Below the pieces are notes generated by a model. That model was not told the DNA's origin. It did no database searches and saw nothing but the letters and a program-made list of their open reading frames with translations. Below, in pieces: positions 1 to 8,428 of a stretch of DNA of 64,000 bases. The stretch covers positions 124,001 through 188,000 of the forward strand of contig NZ_JACIDM010000001.1 of assembly GCF_014196335.1 (NCBI RefSeq), read 5' to 3'. A program made the translations under genes and the position numbers. The stretch is from Brevundimonas lenta. Lineage in GTDB: Bacteria; Pseudomonadota; Alphaproteobacteria; Caulobacterales; Caulobacteraceae. The stretch's first letter is position 1. Each line of letters starts with the position of its first letter.

Positions 1-903
1 ATGACCATCGAGATTCGCGAAGGCCGCGGCGTGGGTCCGAAGAAGGACCACATCTTCCTTCACCTCGACCACCTCGATCCGGCCATCCTGCACGAGCGCC
101 TGCCGGGCATCTCGGAGTCGGCCAAGATCTTCGCCGGCGTCGACGTCACCAAGGCGCCGATCCCGGTCCTGCCGACCGTCCACTACAACATGGGCGGCAT
201 CCCCACGAACTATCACGGCGAGGTCCTGACCCTGCGTGACGGCAACCCGGACAGCGTCGTCCCCGGTCTGATGGCCGTCGGCGAGGCCGCCTGCGTCTCG
301 GTGCACGGCGCCAACCGTCTGGGCTCCAACTCGTTGACCGACCTGGTCGTGTTCGGTCGCGCCGCCGGCCTGCGCTGCGGCGAGGTCGTCGACAAGGCGT
401 CGAAGGTGCCGGACGCGCCGGCCTCGACCACCGACGGCCATCTGGCCCGCCTCGACCGCTTCCGCAACGCCAACGGCTCGACCCCGACCGCCAAGCTGCG
501 CGTCGAGATGCAGCACGCGATGCAGTCCGACGCCGCCGTCTTCCGCACCGGCAAGACCCTTCAGGAAGGCGTCGACAAGCTGCGCGCGATCCACGCCGCC
601 GGCGTCGACATCAAGACCACCGACCGCGGCCTGATCTGGAACACCGATCTGGTCGAGACCCTCGAGTATGACAACCTGATCGATCAGGCGATGGTCACCA
701 TCGAGGGCGCCCTGAACCGCACCGAAAGCCGCGGCGCCCACGCCCGCGAGGACTATCCGGAGCGCGACGACAAGACGTGGATGAAGCACACCCTCGCCTG
801 GAAGCGTCCCGGCGAGCAGGTGTCGATCGACTACCGTCCGGTCCACAAGGAGCCGATGTCCAAGGACATCGCATACATCGAGCCCAAGGCGCGGGTTTAC
901 TGA
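1..903 (+). CDS. sdhA: Succinate dehydrogenase flavoprotein subunit, C-terminal 300 residues (5' end outside window)
   Basis: This is the catalytic FAD subunit of respiratory complex II, which oxidises succinate to fumarate at the cytoplasmic face of the inner membrane. The frame is open from base 1, so the first ATG is internal and the N-terminal FAD-binding part lies outside the window. Visible signatures are [15 protein letters not shown] (residues 61-75), the C-terminal FAD-contact block [21 protein letters not shown] split over residues 104-124, and the typical C-terminal helical region with [14 protein letters not shown]. The stop is followed after 2 nt by the sdhB start, so the genes are cotranscribed and probably translationally coupled. 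Assignment is secure from the motifs and from the neighbouring sdhB. Confidence 0.97.
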   Translation: MTIEIREGRGVGPKKDHIFLHLDHLDPAILHERLPGISESAKIFAGVDVTKAPIPVLPTVHYNMGGIPTNYHGEVLTLRDGNPDSVVPGLMAVGEAACVSVHGANRLGSNSLTDLVVFGRAAGLRCGEVVDKASKVPDAPASTTDGHLARLDRFRNANGSTPTAKLRVEMQHAMQSDAAVFRTGKTLQEGVDKLRAIHAAGVDIKTTDRGLIWNTDLVETLEYDNLIDQAMVTIEGALNRTESRGAHAREDYPERDDKTWMKHTLAWKRPGEQVSIDYRPVHKEPMSKDIAYIEPKARVY

Positions 904-905
904 TC

Positions 906-1709
906 ATGGTCCAGCTCACCCTTCCCCGCGGCTCCAAGCCCACCACCGGCAAGGTCCACAAGGCCCCGGCCGGCGCGCAGAACGTCAAGACCTACAAGGT
1001 CTACCGCTACGACCCCGAGGTCGACGCCGACCCGCGCTGGGACGTCTATGAGGTCTCGGCCGACGATCACGGCCCGATGCTTCTCGACGCCCTGATCCAC
1101 ATCAAGAACGAGATCGACCCGACCCTGACCTTCCGGCGCTCGTGCCGCGAGGGCATCTGCGGTTCGTGCTCGATGAACATCGACGGCCGAAACGCGCTCG
1201 CCTGCACCAAGGGCATGGACGAGTGTGCGTCCAACACGATCGCCATCGCGCCGCTGCCGCACCAGCCGGTGGTCAAGGACCTGGTGACGGACCTGTCGCT
1301 GTTCTACGCCCAGTACGACTCCATCCAGCCCTGGCTCCAGTCTGACGAGCCGGACCCGGAGAAGGAGCGCCTGCAGTCGCCGGAAGAGCGTTCGAAACTC
1401 GACGGCCTGTACGAGTGCATCCTGTGCGCCTGCTGCTCGACCTCGTGCCCGAGCTACTGGTGGAACCAGACCGAATACCTCGGCCCGGCGGCCCTGCTGC
1501 AGTCCTACCGCTGGATCGCCGACAGCCGCGACGACGCTACGGACAAGCGCCTCGATGACCTCGAGGACCCGTTCAAGCTCTACCGCTGCCACACCATCAT
1601 GAACTGCGCCCAGGTCTGCCCGAAGGGCCTGAACCCCGCCAAGGCCATCGCCGAGACCAAGAAGCTGATGGTCTCGCCCAGCCGCAAGAAGAGCGAAGCG
1701 ACGGCCTGA
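906..1709 (+). CDS. sdhB: Succinate dehydrogenase iron-sulfur subunit
   Basis: This is the electron-transfer subunit of complex II, carrying electrons from SdhA to quinone through three Fe-S clusters. The 267-residue length is normal. The [2Fe-2S] ligands are in CREGICGSC followed by a distal Cys (NALAC). The [4Fe-4S] and [3Fe-4S] ligands are in [16 protein letters not shown] and [17 protein letters not shown]. The ATG at 906 lies 2 nt after the sdhA stop. An upstream in-frame start inside sdhA exists but would add unrelated sequence. It is followed after 1 nt by a ferredoxin gene, an arrangement consistent with one transcript. Confidence 0.97.
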   Translation: MVQLTLPRGSKPTTGKVHKAPAGAQNVKTYKVYRYDPEVDADPRWDVYEVSADDHGPMLLDALIHIKNEIDPTLTFRRSCREGICGSCSMNIDGRNALACTKGMDECASNTIAIAPLPHQPVVKDLVTDLSLFYAQYDSIQPWLQSDEPDPEKERLQSPEERSKLDGLYECILCACCSTSCPSYWWNQTEYLGPAALLQSYRWIADSRDDATDKRLDDLEDPFKLYRCHTIMNCAQVCPKGLNPAKAIAETKKLMVSPSRKKSEATA

Positions 1710-1710
1710 C

Positions 1711-2031
1711 GTGGCGAAGATCACCTACATCGAGCACGACGGCCGCGAGCATACGGTTGAGGTCAAGAATGGCCTCTCCGTCATGGAGGGCGCGATCCGC
1801 AACAATGTGCCCGGCATCGACGCTGACTGCGGCGGGGCCTGCGCCTGCGCCACCTGCCACGTCTACGTCGACGAGAATTTCGCCGCCGAGACCGGCCGCG
1901 CCTCGGCGATGGAGGAGTCGATGCTCGACTTCGCCGAGAACGTTCAGCCGAACAGCCGCCTGTCGTGCCAGATCCGCGTCTCGGACGACCTCGACGGCCT
2001 GATCGTCCGCCTGCCGGAAAGCCAGCACTGA
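1711..2031 (+). CDS. 2Fe-2S ferredoxin, adrenodoxin type
   Basis: This is a 106-residue soluble [2Fe-2S] ferredoxin of the adrenodoxin/Fdx class, a one-electron carrier for Fe-S assembly or monooxygenase-type reactions. The ligand pattern C-x5-C-x2-C is visible in [17 protein letters not shown] (residues 38-54), with the fourth Cys in RLSCQIRV (residue about 91). The GTG start at 1711 is 1 nt after the sdhB stop, so translation is probably coupled to sdhB. The partner reductase is not in this window, and location at the end of the sdh operon does not by itself prove a role in complex II. Confidence 0.93.
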   Translation: MAKITYIEHDGREHTVEVKNGLSVMEGAIRNNVPGIDADCGGACACATCHVYVDENFAAETGRASAMEESMLDFAENVQPNSRLSCQIRVSDDLDGLIVRLPESQH

Positions 2032-2828
2032 GCCGGGCCCATCCCGACCTGGTCGATCTGGTCGGCCGCCTCATCGCCGCCGGACCGAAAGATCGTCCAC
2101 CCCTGATCGGGATCGTCGGCGCGCAAGGGTCCGGCAAGACGACGCTCGCCCGCGCCGCCGCCGAACGCTTCGGCGCCGCCCAGATCTCCATCGATGACGT
2201 CTATCTGACCCGCGCCGAGCGCGAGGCCCTGGCCCGCGACGTCCATCCGCTGCTGCTCACCCGCGGCCCGCCGGGCACGCACGACCTCGGCCTGCTGCGG
2301 CGCCTGATCGACGACCTGTCTTCCGCCGGCCCCGACGACGAGACTCTGATCCCCGATTTCGACAAGCGCGGCGACGACCGCTGGCCCGTCGATCGCTGGC
2401 GACGCTTCGAGGGGAGACCCTCCGCCGTCCTGATCGACGCCTGGTGCCTCAGCGCCCGGGCCGAGGACGAGTCCGCGCTCGCATCGCCCCTCAATGCCCT
2501 GGAGCGCGAACAGGACCTCGACGGCGGCTGGCGTCGGGCCGTGAACGGTTCCCTCGCCGGCCCCTACGCCGAGTTCGCCGCCCGTTTCGACGCCATCGTC
2601 TTCCTGCGCGCCCCGGACTTCGGCGTCGTGCTGGACTGGCGCTCGCAGCAGGAGGCCGACCTGCTCGGCGTCGCCCCGGCCGACCTGCCGCCTGTGGAGC
2701 GTGAGCGGCTGGCGAACTTCATCCAGTATTTCGAGCGCATCACCCGGCGTATGCTGGCCGGAGGAATCGCGGCGGACGTCGTGATCCAGCTGGATCGAAA
2801 TCGCGTGCCGACGACTATCACCGAATGA
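1965..2828 (+). CDS. P-loop kinase, D-glycerate 3-kinase/Tda10-like
   Basis: This is a P-loop small-molecule kinase resembling the plant/yeast glycerate kinase (GLYK/Tda10) family, which would phosphorylate D-glycerate to 3-phosphoglycerate. Seen: Walker A GAQGSGKT (residues 52-59 from the ATG), [12 protein letters not shown], the family-like block [23 protein letters not shown], and [11 protein letters not shown] as a Walker-B-like strand. The start is uncertain. The ATG at 1965 overlaps the ferredoxin gene by 67 nt, whereas a CTG at 2028, overlapping its stop, would begin with [12 protein letters not shown] and fits the family better. No ATG, GTG or TTG lies in frame between them and the Walker A motif. 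Its stop overlaps the PilZ start (ATGA). Substrate is inferred, not shown. Confidence 0.8.
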   Translation: MPDPRLGRPRRPDRPPAGKPALSRAHPDLVDLVGRLIAAGPKDRPPLIGIVGAQGSGKTTLARAAAERFGAAQISIDDVYLTRAEREALARDVHPLLLTRGPPGTHDLGLLRRLIDDLSSAGPDDETLIPDFDKRGDDRWPVDRWRRFEGRPSAVLIDAWCLSARAEDESALASPLNALEREQDLDGGWRRAVNGSLAGPYAEFAARFDAIVFLRAPDFGVVLDWRSQQEADLLGVAPADLPPVERERLANFIQYFERITRRMLAGGIAADVVIQLDRNRVPTTITE

Positions 2829-3151
2829 AGCCCCCGCAGGACCGCCGTTTCGAGACCCGCTCCGCCGCCAATTCGCGGGGCGTCGTCGTCGCGCCGGGGC
2901 TGGAGATGCCCTGCCTCATCGTCGACGCCTCGGACGCCGGTCTGCGCATCCGCATGGACCGCGGCATGGCCCTGCCGTCCCGGATCCAGATCGTCGACGT
3001 CGCCCTCGGCCTCGTCATCGACGCCGAGGTGGCGTGGAGCAAGGGCAATGAGATCGGCGTCAAACGCCGCGGCCAGGCTCCCCTGCGCGGCCTCGTCCCC
3101 TCTCGCCTCGCGCCCGCCCGCGACGCATTCCTGAGAGCGGGCGGCCGCTAG
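2825..3151 (+). CDS. PilZ-domain protein
   Basis: This is a 108-residue single-domain PilZ protein, a family that often binds cyclic di-GMP. The N-terminal RxxxR-type motif is RRFETR (residues 7-12) and the second motif is the D-x-S-x-x-G of VDASDAGLRI (residues 33-42). Both are present at usual spacing, so ligand binding is plausible. The rest forms the expected beta barrel. The start overlaps the upstream kinase stop by 4 nt (ATGA), indicating coupled translation. Its stop codon shares the palindrome CTAG with the stop of the convergent hydrolase gene. What it regulates cannot be read from the sequence. Confidence 0.85.
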   Translation: MKPPQDRRFETRSAANSRGVVVAPGLEMPCLIVDASDAGLRIRMDRGMALPSRIQIVDVALGLVIDAEVAWSKGNEIGVKRRGQAPLRGLVPSRLAPARDAFLRAGGR

Positions 3152-4137
3152 GGCTCCAATGTCCGCTCCATGAAGGCGACCACCTTCGGCCAGGCGTCCT
3201 GACGCGCCGCCGCATTGCTTTCCGGCGTCCCGCCGCTGCGCGGCGTATCCCGCGGCCCGCCGTCGCCGACAAGGTCGTGACCGGCGTCGGGATAGACCAG
3301 GGCCACGGTGTCCAGCCCCGCCGCCGAGCGCGCGGCCACGATGTTCTCCGTCGCCCGGCCGGCGTTCCATTGCGCATCCTGCCCGCCCGCGATCAGCAGC
3401 AGGCCGCCGCGATAGGCCTCGGCCGGAATCCGCGCCCCCGCCTCCCGCTCCGGATGGTCGGCGCGGCCGTTCTCGTGGATCGCCCGCAGGTCCGCCGACG
3501 GCCCGGCCAGCAGCCCCTCGACGAAGCCGCGATAGGGCATGAACGGCAACGGTTCGCCGCCGAACGAGAACGACGACCGCGTCCCCTCGGCCTCGACCAT
3601 CTCCAGGCCCCAGCCCTCCCAGACCACGTCGGTCGGCGCATAGGCCACCACGCTGTCGATCCAGTCGTACCGACTGGCCGCGATCAGGGCGAACTCCGCG
3701 CCCTTGGACGCCCCGAAAAGGCCGAACCGCCCCACGTCTACGCCATCCATGCCGCGCAAGGCGTCGCGCAGTTCAGCCAACTGGTCGACGCGGATGTCGA
3801 TGAAGCTGCCCGGCAGGTCCGGGAACATCGGCGGCGGACCGTAGTCGCCCCAGTTCGGCGAATAGTAGGGCAGGCCGACGGCCGCATAGCCCATCTCCGC
3901 CAGGATCGGGCCGAAGCGCCGCCCGGCCTCGTCGTTGCCGTCCGCCCCGTGCAGGATAACCACCACCGGCCGCGCAGCCTCGCCCGTGGTGTAGAGCACC
4001 GCATGCGGGATGCCCGGCACAGGCGTCTCGGTCACCGTCTCCTGGGCCCGCGCAGGGGCGGCGGTCAGGACGGCGATGACGGCCAGCAGGCCGATCAGGC
4101 CGCCGATGGCAGTGCGCGTCAGGCGGGTCAGGCTCAC
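3148..4137 (-). CDS. Secreted alpha/beta hydrolase, dienelactone hydrolase/BAAT-like
   Basis: This is a 329-residue alpha/beta hydrolase with an N-terminal signal peptide (residues 1-31, ending APARAQ), so it is probably periplasmic. Catalytic triad candidates are Ser144 in the nucleophile elbow GASKG, Asp254 in GGQDAQWN and His287 in YPDAGHDL. The oxyanion region VVILHGADGND is also clear. The central segment resembles the C-terminal hydrolase domain of acyl-CoA:amino acid N-acyltransferase/thioesterase proteins, so an ester or thioester is a likely substrate. No specific substrate can be named. It is transcribed convergently with the PilZ gene and its stop overlaps that gene's stop. Confidence 0.85.
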   Translation of the reverse strand: MSLTRLTRTAIGGLIGLLAVIAVLTAAPARAQETVTETPVPGIPHAVLYTTGEAARPVVVILHGADGNDEAGRRFGPILAEMGYAAVGLPYYSPNWGDYGPPPMFPDLPGSFIDIRVDQLAELRDALRGMDGVDVGRFGLFGASKGAEFALIAASRYDWIDSVVAYAPTDVVWEGWGLEMVEAEGTRSSFSFGGEPLPFMPYRGFVEGLLAGPSADLRAIHENGRADHPEREAGARIPAEAYRGGLLLIAGGQDAQWNAGRATENIVAARSAAGLDTVALVYPDAGHDLVGDGGPRDTPRSGGTPESNAAARQDAWPKVVAFMERTLEP

Positions 4138-4220
4138 GGTCGTTCCCTCCGGCGGATCATCCGCCTGTCAGAGGGTAGTCGTCGCCGACCGCCGGTTTGG
4201 ATGCAGAAGAAGGCGGTCCC

Positions 4221-4413
4221 CTGGTTCTTCACGACGAACACGACGAGTCACAACGAACACTGCGGGGCCGCTACGACAGCGGTTGGGCAGGCCTCCCGAA
4301 CGATGGATCGACGCCTTCGGCGTCCTTCAATCAGACGCTTCTGGACTGATCCTGAAGAAGGCTCGCTCCCGTCGTGTCCGTTGCGCCTCGTTGTGCACGT
4401 TGTGACGAAACCC
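4221..4413. repeat. Long imperfect hairpin repeat, copy A
   Basis: The arms are at about 4223-4265 and 4369-4412. The left arm begins GGTTCTTCACGACGAACACG, and the reverse complement of the right arm begins GGTTTCGTCACAACGTGCAC. Both are built from 9-10 nt units of the CACGACGAA type. It is a diverged relative of the copies at 8207-8353 and 46867-47010, with a longer central spacer (about 100 nt) and without their conserved flanks. It fills most of the space between the hydrolase and HAD genes. Confidence 0.7.
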
Positions 4414-4425
4414 ACCCTCGCAGGT

Positions 4426-5280
4426 TCACACCCCCTCCGGCATCGTCCCCGCATTGATCGCGATCCGGCCGATGAGCCCCTTCACGATCAGATCCAGCGC
4501 CGCGCCCTCGCGATAGTCCGCAGCAGCGACGAAATTGACCCGGTCCTCCGAGATCAGGCCGTAGATCTTCTGCTGGTCGCGCTCGCTGTTGCGCGGGTCG
4601 TAGACGGCGATCGAGAAGCCGCCCTTTGTGTGCATCATCTTCATGGTCGGCACGTCGGTGTCGCCGTCGCCGAGGAAGATCATCCGCTCGAACGGCACCG
4701 GCCGGTCGTCGTCGGCCATGAAGCGGTTGATGCGGTCGTGCTCCCAGTGGTTCAGCACGCCCTTGTTGATGCGGAACAGGTACTGGGTCTTGGTCGTGTA
4801 GTTGACGCCGACCGCCGGCCAGATGGCCACGCCGTGCTTGTCGTAGACGAATTTCGACGCGAACACGTGCCGGAACTCCTCGCGGATCGGGCAGCCGTCG
4901 ATCATCTCCTCCAGCCCGGCCGAGATGATGTAGTGCTCGATCTCCAGGCCGTATTCGGCGCCGATGGCGTTGATCCGCTCGAACCAGCCCTTGCCGGTCA
5001 GGTCCGACTTCAGCCCGTCGAACAGCTTCACGTCCTGACCGTGGTCGCGCAGGGTGTCGCGCGTGATCGGCGCATCGTTGAGACGCGCGTGGTTCAGCAT
5101 CAGCTGCATGTACATCAGGATGCCGTCGCCATCGGCCTCCTTGGTCAGGGCCTCAGCCTCTTCCCAGAAGGCGCCCTTCTCCATCCCGACCGACGGGATG
5201 AAGCTGACTTCCTGCATGTTGCCGCGCGCGAGCGTGCCGTCGAAGTCGTAGATCAGGGCGGTCTTGAGCGGCTTGGCCAT
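4426..5280 (-). CDS. HAD-superfamily phosphatase (phosphoserine-phosphatase-like)
   Basis: This is a 284-residue cytoplasmic haloacid-dehalogenase-fold hydrolase. Motif I is IYDFDGTLARG (residues 10-20) with the nucleophile Asp and general acid Asp in DxDGT. Motif II is probably in IISAGLEEM. Motifs III/IV are FLGDGDTDVPTMKMM, where GDGDTD carries the Mg-binding aspartates. A large helical cap (about residues 25-110) places it with C1-capped phosphatases. The substrate is unknown; phosphoserine phosphatase itself is shorter, so I do not call serB. It stands alone, transcribed away from divL's 3' end, with a repeat downstream. Confidence 0.85.
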   Translation of the reverse strand: MAKPLKTALIYDFDGTLARGNMQEVSFIPSVGMEKGAFWEEAEALTKEADGDGILMYMQLMLNHARLNDAPITRDTLRDHGQDVKLFDGLKSDLTGKGWFERINAIGAEYGLEIEHYIISAGLEEMIDGCPIREEFRHVFASKFVYDKHGVAIWPAVGVNYTTKTQYLFRINKGVLNHWEHDRINRFMADDDRPVPFERMIFLGDGDTDVPTMKMMHTKGGFSIAVYDPRNSERDQQKIYGLISEDRVNFVAAADYREGAALDLIVKGLIGRIAINAGTMPEGV

Positions 5281-5329
5281 GGGCGGGATCCTCGGTTCTC
5301 CGCCGCTCTATACCAGTCGGGCTGAAAAT

Positions 5330-7654
5330 CTAGCCGAGGCGCAGTTCCGGGGCGGCGGCGACGCCCACGGCTTCCAGCGGCAGGTGCAGGATGAAGGCCG
5401 CGCCCTTGCCCGGTTCGCTCTCCACCTCGGCCCAGCCGCCGTGCAGTTCGACCAGCGCCTTGACCAGGGCCAGGCCCACGCCCGGACCGCCCCGCTCGCG
5501 CCGCACGAAGCGATCGAAGACGTGCGCCTGCAGGTGATAGGGAATGCCCCGGCCGGTGTCCTCGACCCGGATGCGCACCTCGGCCGGCCCGGGCTCGGCG
5601 GTCAGGGTCACCGACCCGCCCTCGCCCACCGCCCGCGCGGCGTTGTCCAGCAACAGCTCCAGCGCCTGGCCGACGCGTTGGGCGTCCGCCCGGATCGGCC
5701 GCAGACCGGCCGGGCAGACGACGATCAGGGCCGCGCCGCGCCCCTCGATCCGTGCACGGAGTTTCCCGGCGGCTTCGTCCAGCAGATCGCTGACCCGCAC
5801 GTCGCCCAGCGTCAGCTCCATCTCGCCGGCGTCGATCTGGGCCATGTCCAGCACGTCGTCGATCGAACTGGCCAGCTGGCTGGCTGCCACGCGGATGGCT
5901 CCCGCATGCTGGCGGCTGCGCTCGGGCAGGTCGCCCAGCGTCTCCAGCAGTTCGGAATAGCCGACGATCGTCGTCAGCGGGGTGCGCAGCTCGTACGACA
6001 CGCTGCCCACGAACTCGCGCTTCAGAGCCTGGCTCTCCTCCAGCGCCTGGGCCTTGGCCGCGAGCGCATGCTCCAGCCCGCGGCGGGCGGTGATGTCCGA
6101 GAACGCCACCAGCGTCGCGCCGTCCGGCAGCGGCCGGGTCTGCCACGAGGCGATGCGGTCGTCCGTCGTGCGCCCTTCGCCCGAGATCGGCACGCGGCTT
6201 TCGGGATCGGGATCGGCCACCCGCGCCTTCAGCCCCAGCCACAGGCTGGGATCCGGCATGGTCGCCTGGCACAGGGCCGCCACGGCGTCGAAATCGCCCG
6301 CCGCCCGCAGCTGGTCGCCGCTGACCCGCCAGAAGGTCTCGAAAGCCTCGTTGTGCAGGCGGATGCGGCCGTCCGAGCCGAACACGGCGACGGCGTCGTT
6401 CAGCTTGTCCAGGGTCGCGGTCTGCACCTGGATCTGGGCGTTGAACCGGCTGCGCAGCTTCAGCTCGTCGGTGATGTCCGACAGCAGCAGCAGCATGCCG
6501 CCCAGCGGGTGGGGCTGGCGCACCACGCGCAACGTCCGCCCGTCCGGCAGGGACCAGCTGTCGTCCGGCGCAGCCTCGGCGGCGCCGTAGAAGTCCAGCT
6601 CCTTGGCCTTCCAGCCGGCGTAGTCGACCACCTCGGGCAGCATCCGGCGCTGGCGCAGACGGTCCAGCAACTCGGCGTGCGTCGGCCGTTCGTCCAGCCA
6701 TGCCGGGTCCAGGCTGAACAGCGACTGGAAGGCGGTGTTGTGGAAGGCCAGTCGCTTCGACGGGCCGAAGATGGCCACCGCGTCAGCGAGGTGATTCAGC
6801 GTCTCGTCATGCGCCTCGACGTGTCGGCGCAGGGTGTCGCGCGTCTCTTCCGCCTCGGTCATGTCCAGGGCGAAGGCCAGCACGGCGCCCGCGCCGCCCG
6901 GGGCCGGCTCGGCCACGATCCGCCAGGCGCGGCGACGTCCGCCGCCGGTCGTCCAGCGGAAGCCTTCCTGCCGCTGATGCAGCCGGCCCGCCTCGGCGAC
7001 GATGGCGTCCGCGCCGCGGTCGAAGCTCAGTTGTTTCTCGCGCGCCGCCTCGACGCTTTCGACCTTCATCTCGGCCAGCCACGCCTGGTTGGCCCAGGCC
7101 AGCCGTCCGGCCGCATCGACGATCCAGGTCGGCGCCGGATAGAAGTCCGCCAGCAGACCCAGGCCGCTTTCGGTCGCCGTGCCCACCAGCCCCAGACGCG
7201 ACAGCCGCAGCCACGCCGCGCCCGCCGACGAGCGGCCCTCGACCGCCCACGCTCCGCCGGAGCCCTCCAGCACCGCGTCGAACGGCTCGCCGCGATCGAT
7301 CAGCGCGTCCAGTCGCGGTCCGGCGCCCGAACGCACGGCGTCCAGCACGGCCATGGCCGGATCGGTCGGCGCATCCTCGCCCGTGGTCAGATCGGCCAGG
7401 ATCGCATCCCAGGCCGCCGGCGCGCCCAACCGGGTCGTCCGCCCGCCTGGCGTCAGCGCCAGCCGCACGTCCTCGAACGCCGCCAGGGCCCCGTCGCGCT
7501 CGGCGATATCGGCCTGGGCGGTGACCATCGCCGTCTCCAGCCCGCCGTTGCGCACGGCCAGGCGCCCGCGCAGCCGGGCGGCCCAGGCGCTCAGCGCCAG
7601 CGCCAGACCCGCAGCCCCCGCGGTCGCGACATAGGCGATGTCCGCCTCAGCCAT
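5330..7654 (-). CDS. divL: DivL-type atypical sensor kinase with Tyr at the phospho-acceptor site
   Basis: This is a membrane-anchored PAS/histidine-kinase homologue. In Caulobacter, DivL controls the CckA-ChpT-CtrA cell-cycle pathway at the pole, working as a sensor of DivK rather than as a normal kinase. Seen: an N-terminal membrane segment right after the chosen start, several PAS-like modules, and a dimerisation box GSVSYELRTPLTTIVG in which the usual His is Tyr (codon 5993-5995). The ATPase domain is intact, with LLLDNAARAV, VEDTGRGIP and GGPGVGLALVKALV. From the ATG at 7654 the protein is 774 residues with Tyr554, close to the Caulobacter protein (769 residues, Tyr550). An upstream ATG at 7699 would add 15 residues before the membrane segment and is less likely. 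Confidence 0.9.
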   Translation of the reverse strand: MAEADIAYVATAGAAGLALALSAWAARLRGRLAVRNGGLETAMVTAQADIAERDGALAAFEDVRLALTPGGRTTRLGAPAAWDAILADLTTGEDAPTDPAMAVLDAVRSGAGPRLDALIDRGEPFDAVLEGSGGAWAVEGRSSAGAAWLRLSRLGLVGTATESGLGLLADFYPAPTWIVDAAGRLAWANQAWLAEMKVESVEAAREKQLSFDRGADAIVAEAGRLHQRQEGFRWTTGGGRRRAWRIVAEPAPGGAGAVLAFALDMTEAEETRDTLRRHVEAHDETLNHLADAVAIFGPSKRLAFHNTAFQSLFSLDPAWLDERPTHAELLDRLRQRRMLPEVVDYAGWKAKELDFYGAAEAAPDDSWSLPDGRTLRVVRQPHPLGGMLLLLSDITDELKLRSRFNAQIQVQTATLDKLNDAVAVFGSDGRIRLHNEAFETFWRVSGDQLRAAGDFDAVAALCQATMPDPSLWLGLKARVADPDPESRVPISGEGRTTDDRIASWQTRPLPDGATLVAFSDITARRGLEHALAAKAQALEESQALKREFVGSVSYELRTPLTTIVGYSELLETLGDLPERSRQHAGAIRVAASQLASSIDDVLDMAQIDAGEMELTLGDVRVSDLLDEAAGKLRARIEGRGAALIVVCPAGLRPIRADAQRVGQALELLLDNAARAVGEGGSVTLTAEPGPAEVRIRVEDTGRGIPYHLQAHVFDRFVRRERGGPGVGLALVKALVELHGGWAEVESEPGKGAAFILHLPLEAVGVAAAPELRLG

Positions 7655-7752
7655 CCGAAATCCGTCAAGCGGAGCCCCGCGCCCCGATTCGGTAACCATA
7701 CCGCGCCGCGCCTGATTTGCGAGGCGGCCCTGAAACCCCGATATGGCGAAGC

Positions 7753-8172
7753 ATGACCGATGGACAGAACACCTGGGCCGACCAGCTCGCCCCCTCGCTC
7801 GACGACTTCGCCCGCCTGGCGCGCGAAGCCTTTGACAGCCTGCCTGACCCGTTCCGCTCCCTGGCCGGCGACGTAGTCATCCGCGTCGACGACTTCGCCG
7901 ACGAGGAGACGCTGAACATGATGGAGATCGAGGATCCGTTCGAGCTGACAGGGCTCTACCACGGCGTCGACATCGGCCTGCGCGACGGCATGGGACCCGC
8001 GCCCGAGCCCTCGCGCATCTTTCTCTACCGCCGCCCCATCCTCGACGAATGGGTCGAACGCGGCGACGTCGGCCTCAGCGAGATCATCGCCCACGTCCTC
8101 ATCCACGAAATCGGCCACCATTTCGGGCTGGATGACGACCAGATCCACGACATCGAGGACGGGGCGGACTGA
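7753..8172 (+). CDS. Minimal zincin metallopeptidase family protein
   Basis: This is a 139-residue single-domain zincin-like protein of the small metallopeptidase family widespread in Actinobacteria and Alphaproteobacteria. The zinc motif is HEIGHHFGLDDDQIHDIE, an extended HExxHxxGxxD pattern near the C terminus. Upstream blocks DPFELTGLYHGVDIG and PSRIFLYRRPILDEW are typical of the family. There is no signal peptide, so it acts in the cytoplasm. The ATG at 7753 is preferred over a TTG at 7717, which would add 12 unrelated residues overlapping the divL promoter region. It diverges from divL with about 100 bp between them. Substrate unknown. Confidence 0.85.
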   Translation: MTDGQNTWADQLAPSLDDFARLAREAFDSLPDPFRSLAGDVVIRVDDFADEETLNMMEIEDPFELTGLYHGVDIGLRDGMGPAPEPSRIFLYRRPILDEWVERGDVGLSEIIAHVLIHEIGHHFGLDDDQIHDIEDGAD

Positions 8173-8206
8173 GCCGTCTCCCGGCGCAGCCGGCATCGAG
8201 CTTGTT

Positions 8207-8353
8207 TCGACGGCCGATCGGTTCGTCACGAAGGACACGAAGGGCTCACAAAGATCACGAAGAGACCCAGCCTTCGCGCCAACTCCTTGGTGTTCTTCGT
8301 GAGCCCTTCGTGCCCTTCGTGATGAACCTTCCCAGGGCTCCGCTTCGCGGAAG
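8207..8353. repeat. Long hairpin repeat, copy B
   Basis: The arms of about 50 nt (8220-8270 and 8279-8328) are nearly perfect inverted repeats. The left arm starts GGTTCGTCACGAAGGACACG and the reverse complement of the right arm starts GGTTCATCACGAAGGGCACG. Each arm is a string of CACGAAGG-type units with a 9-10 nt period. Flanks are shared with the copy at 46867-47010, notably an identical CGCTTCGCGGAAG placed exactly 12 nt after the right arm in both. It lies between the metallopeptidase gene and rlmN. Confidence 0.85.
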
Positions 8354-8428
8354 TGGCGACCGCCCCCGCCTTAAAACCAGCGCGATCTGTGGTATAAGCC
8401 CCGCCTCCCGCTACCGAAGGATGCCGCC

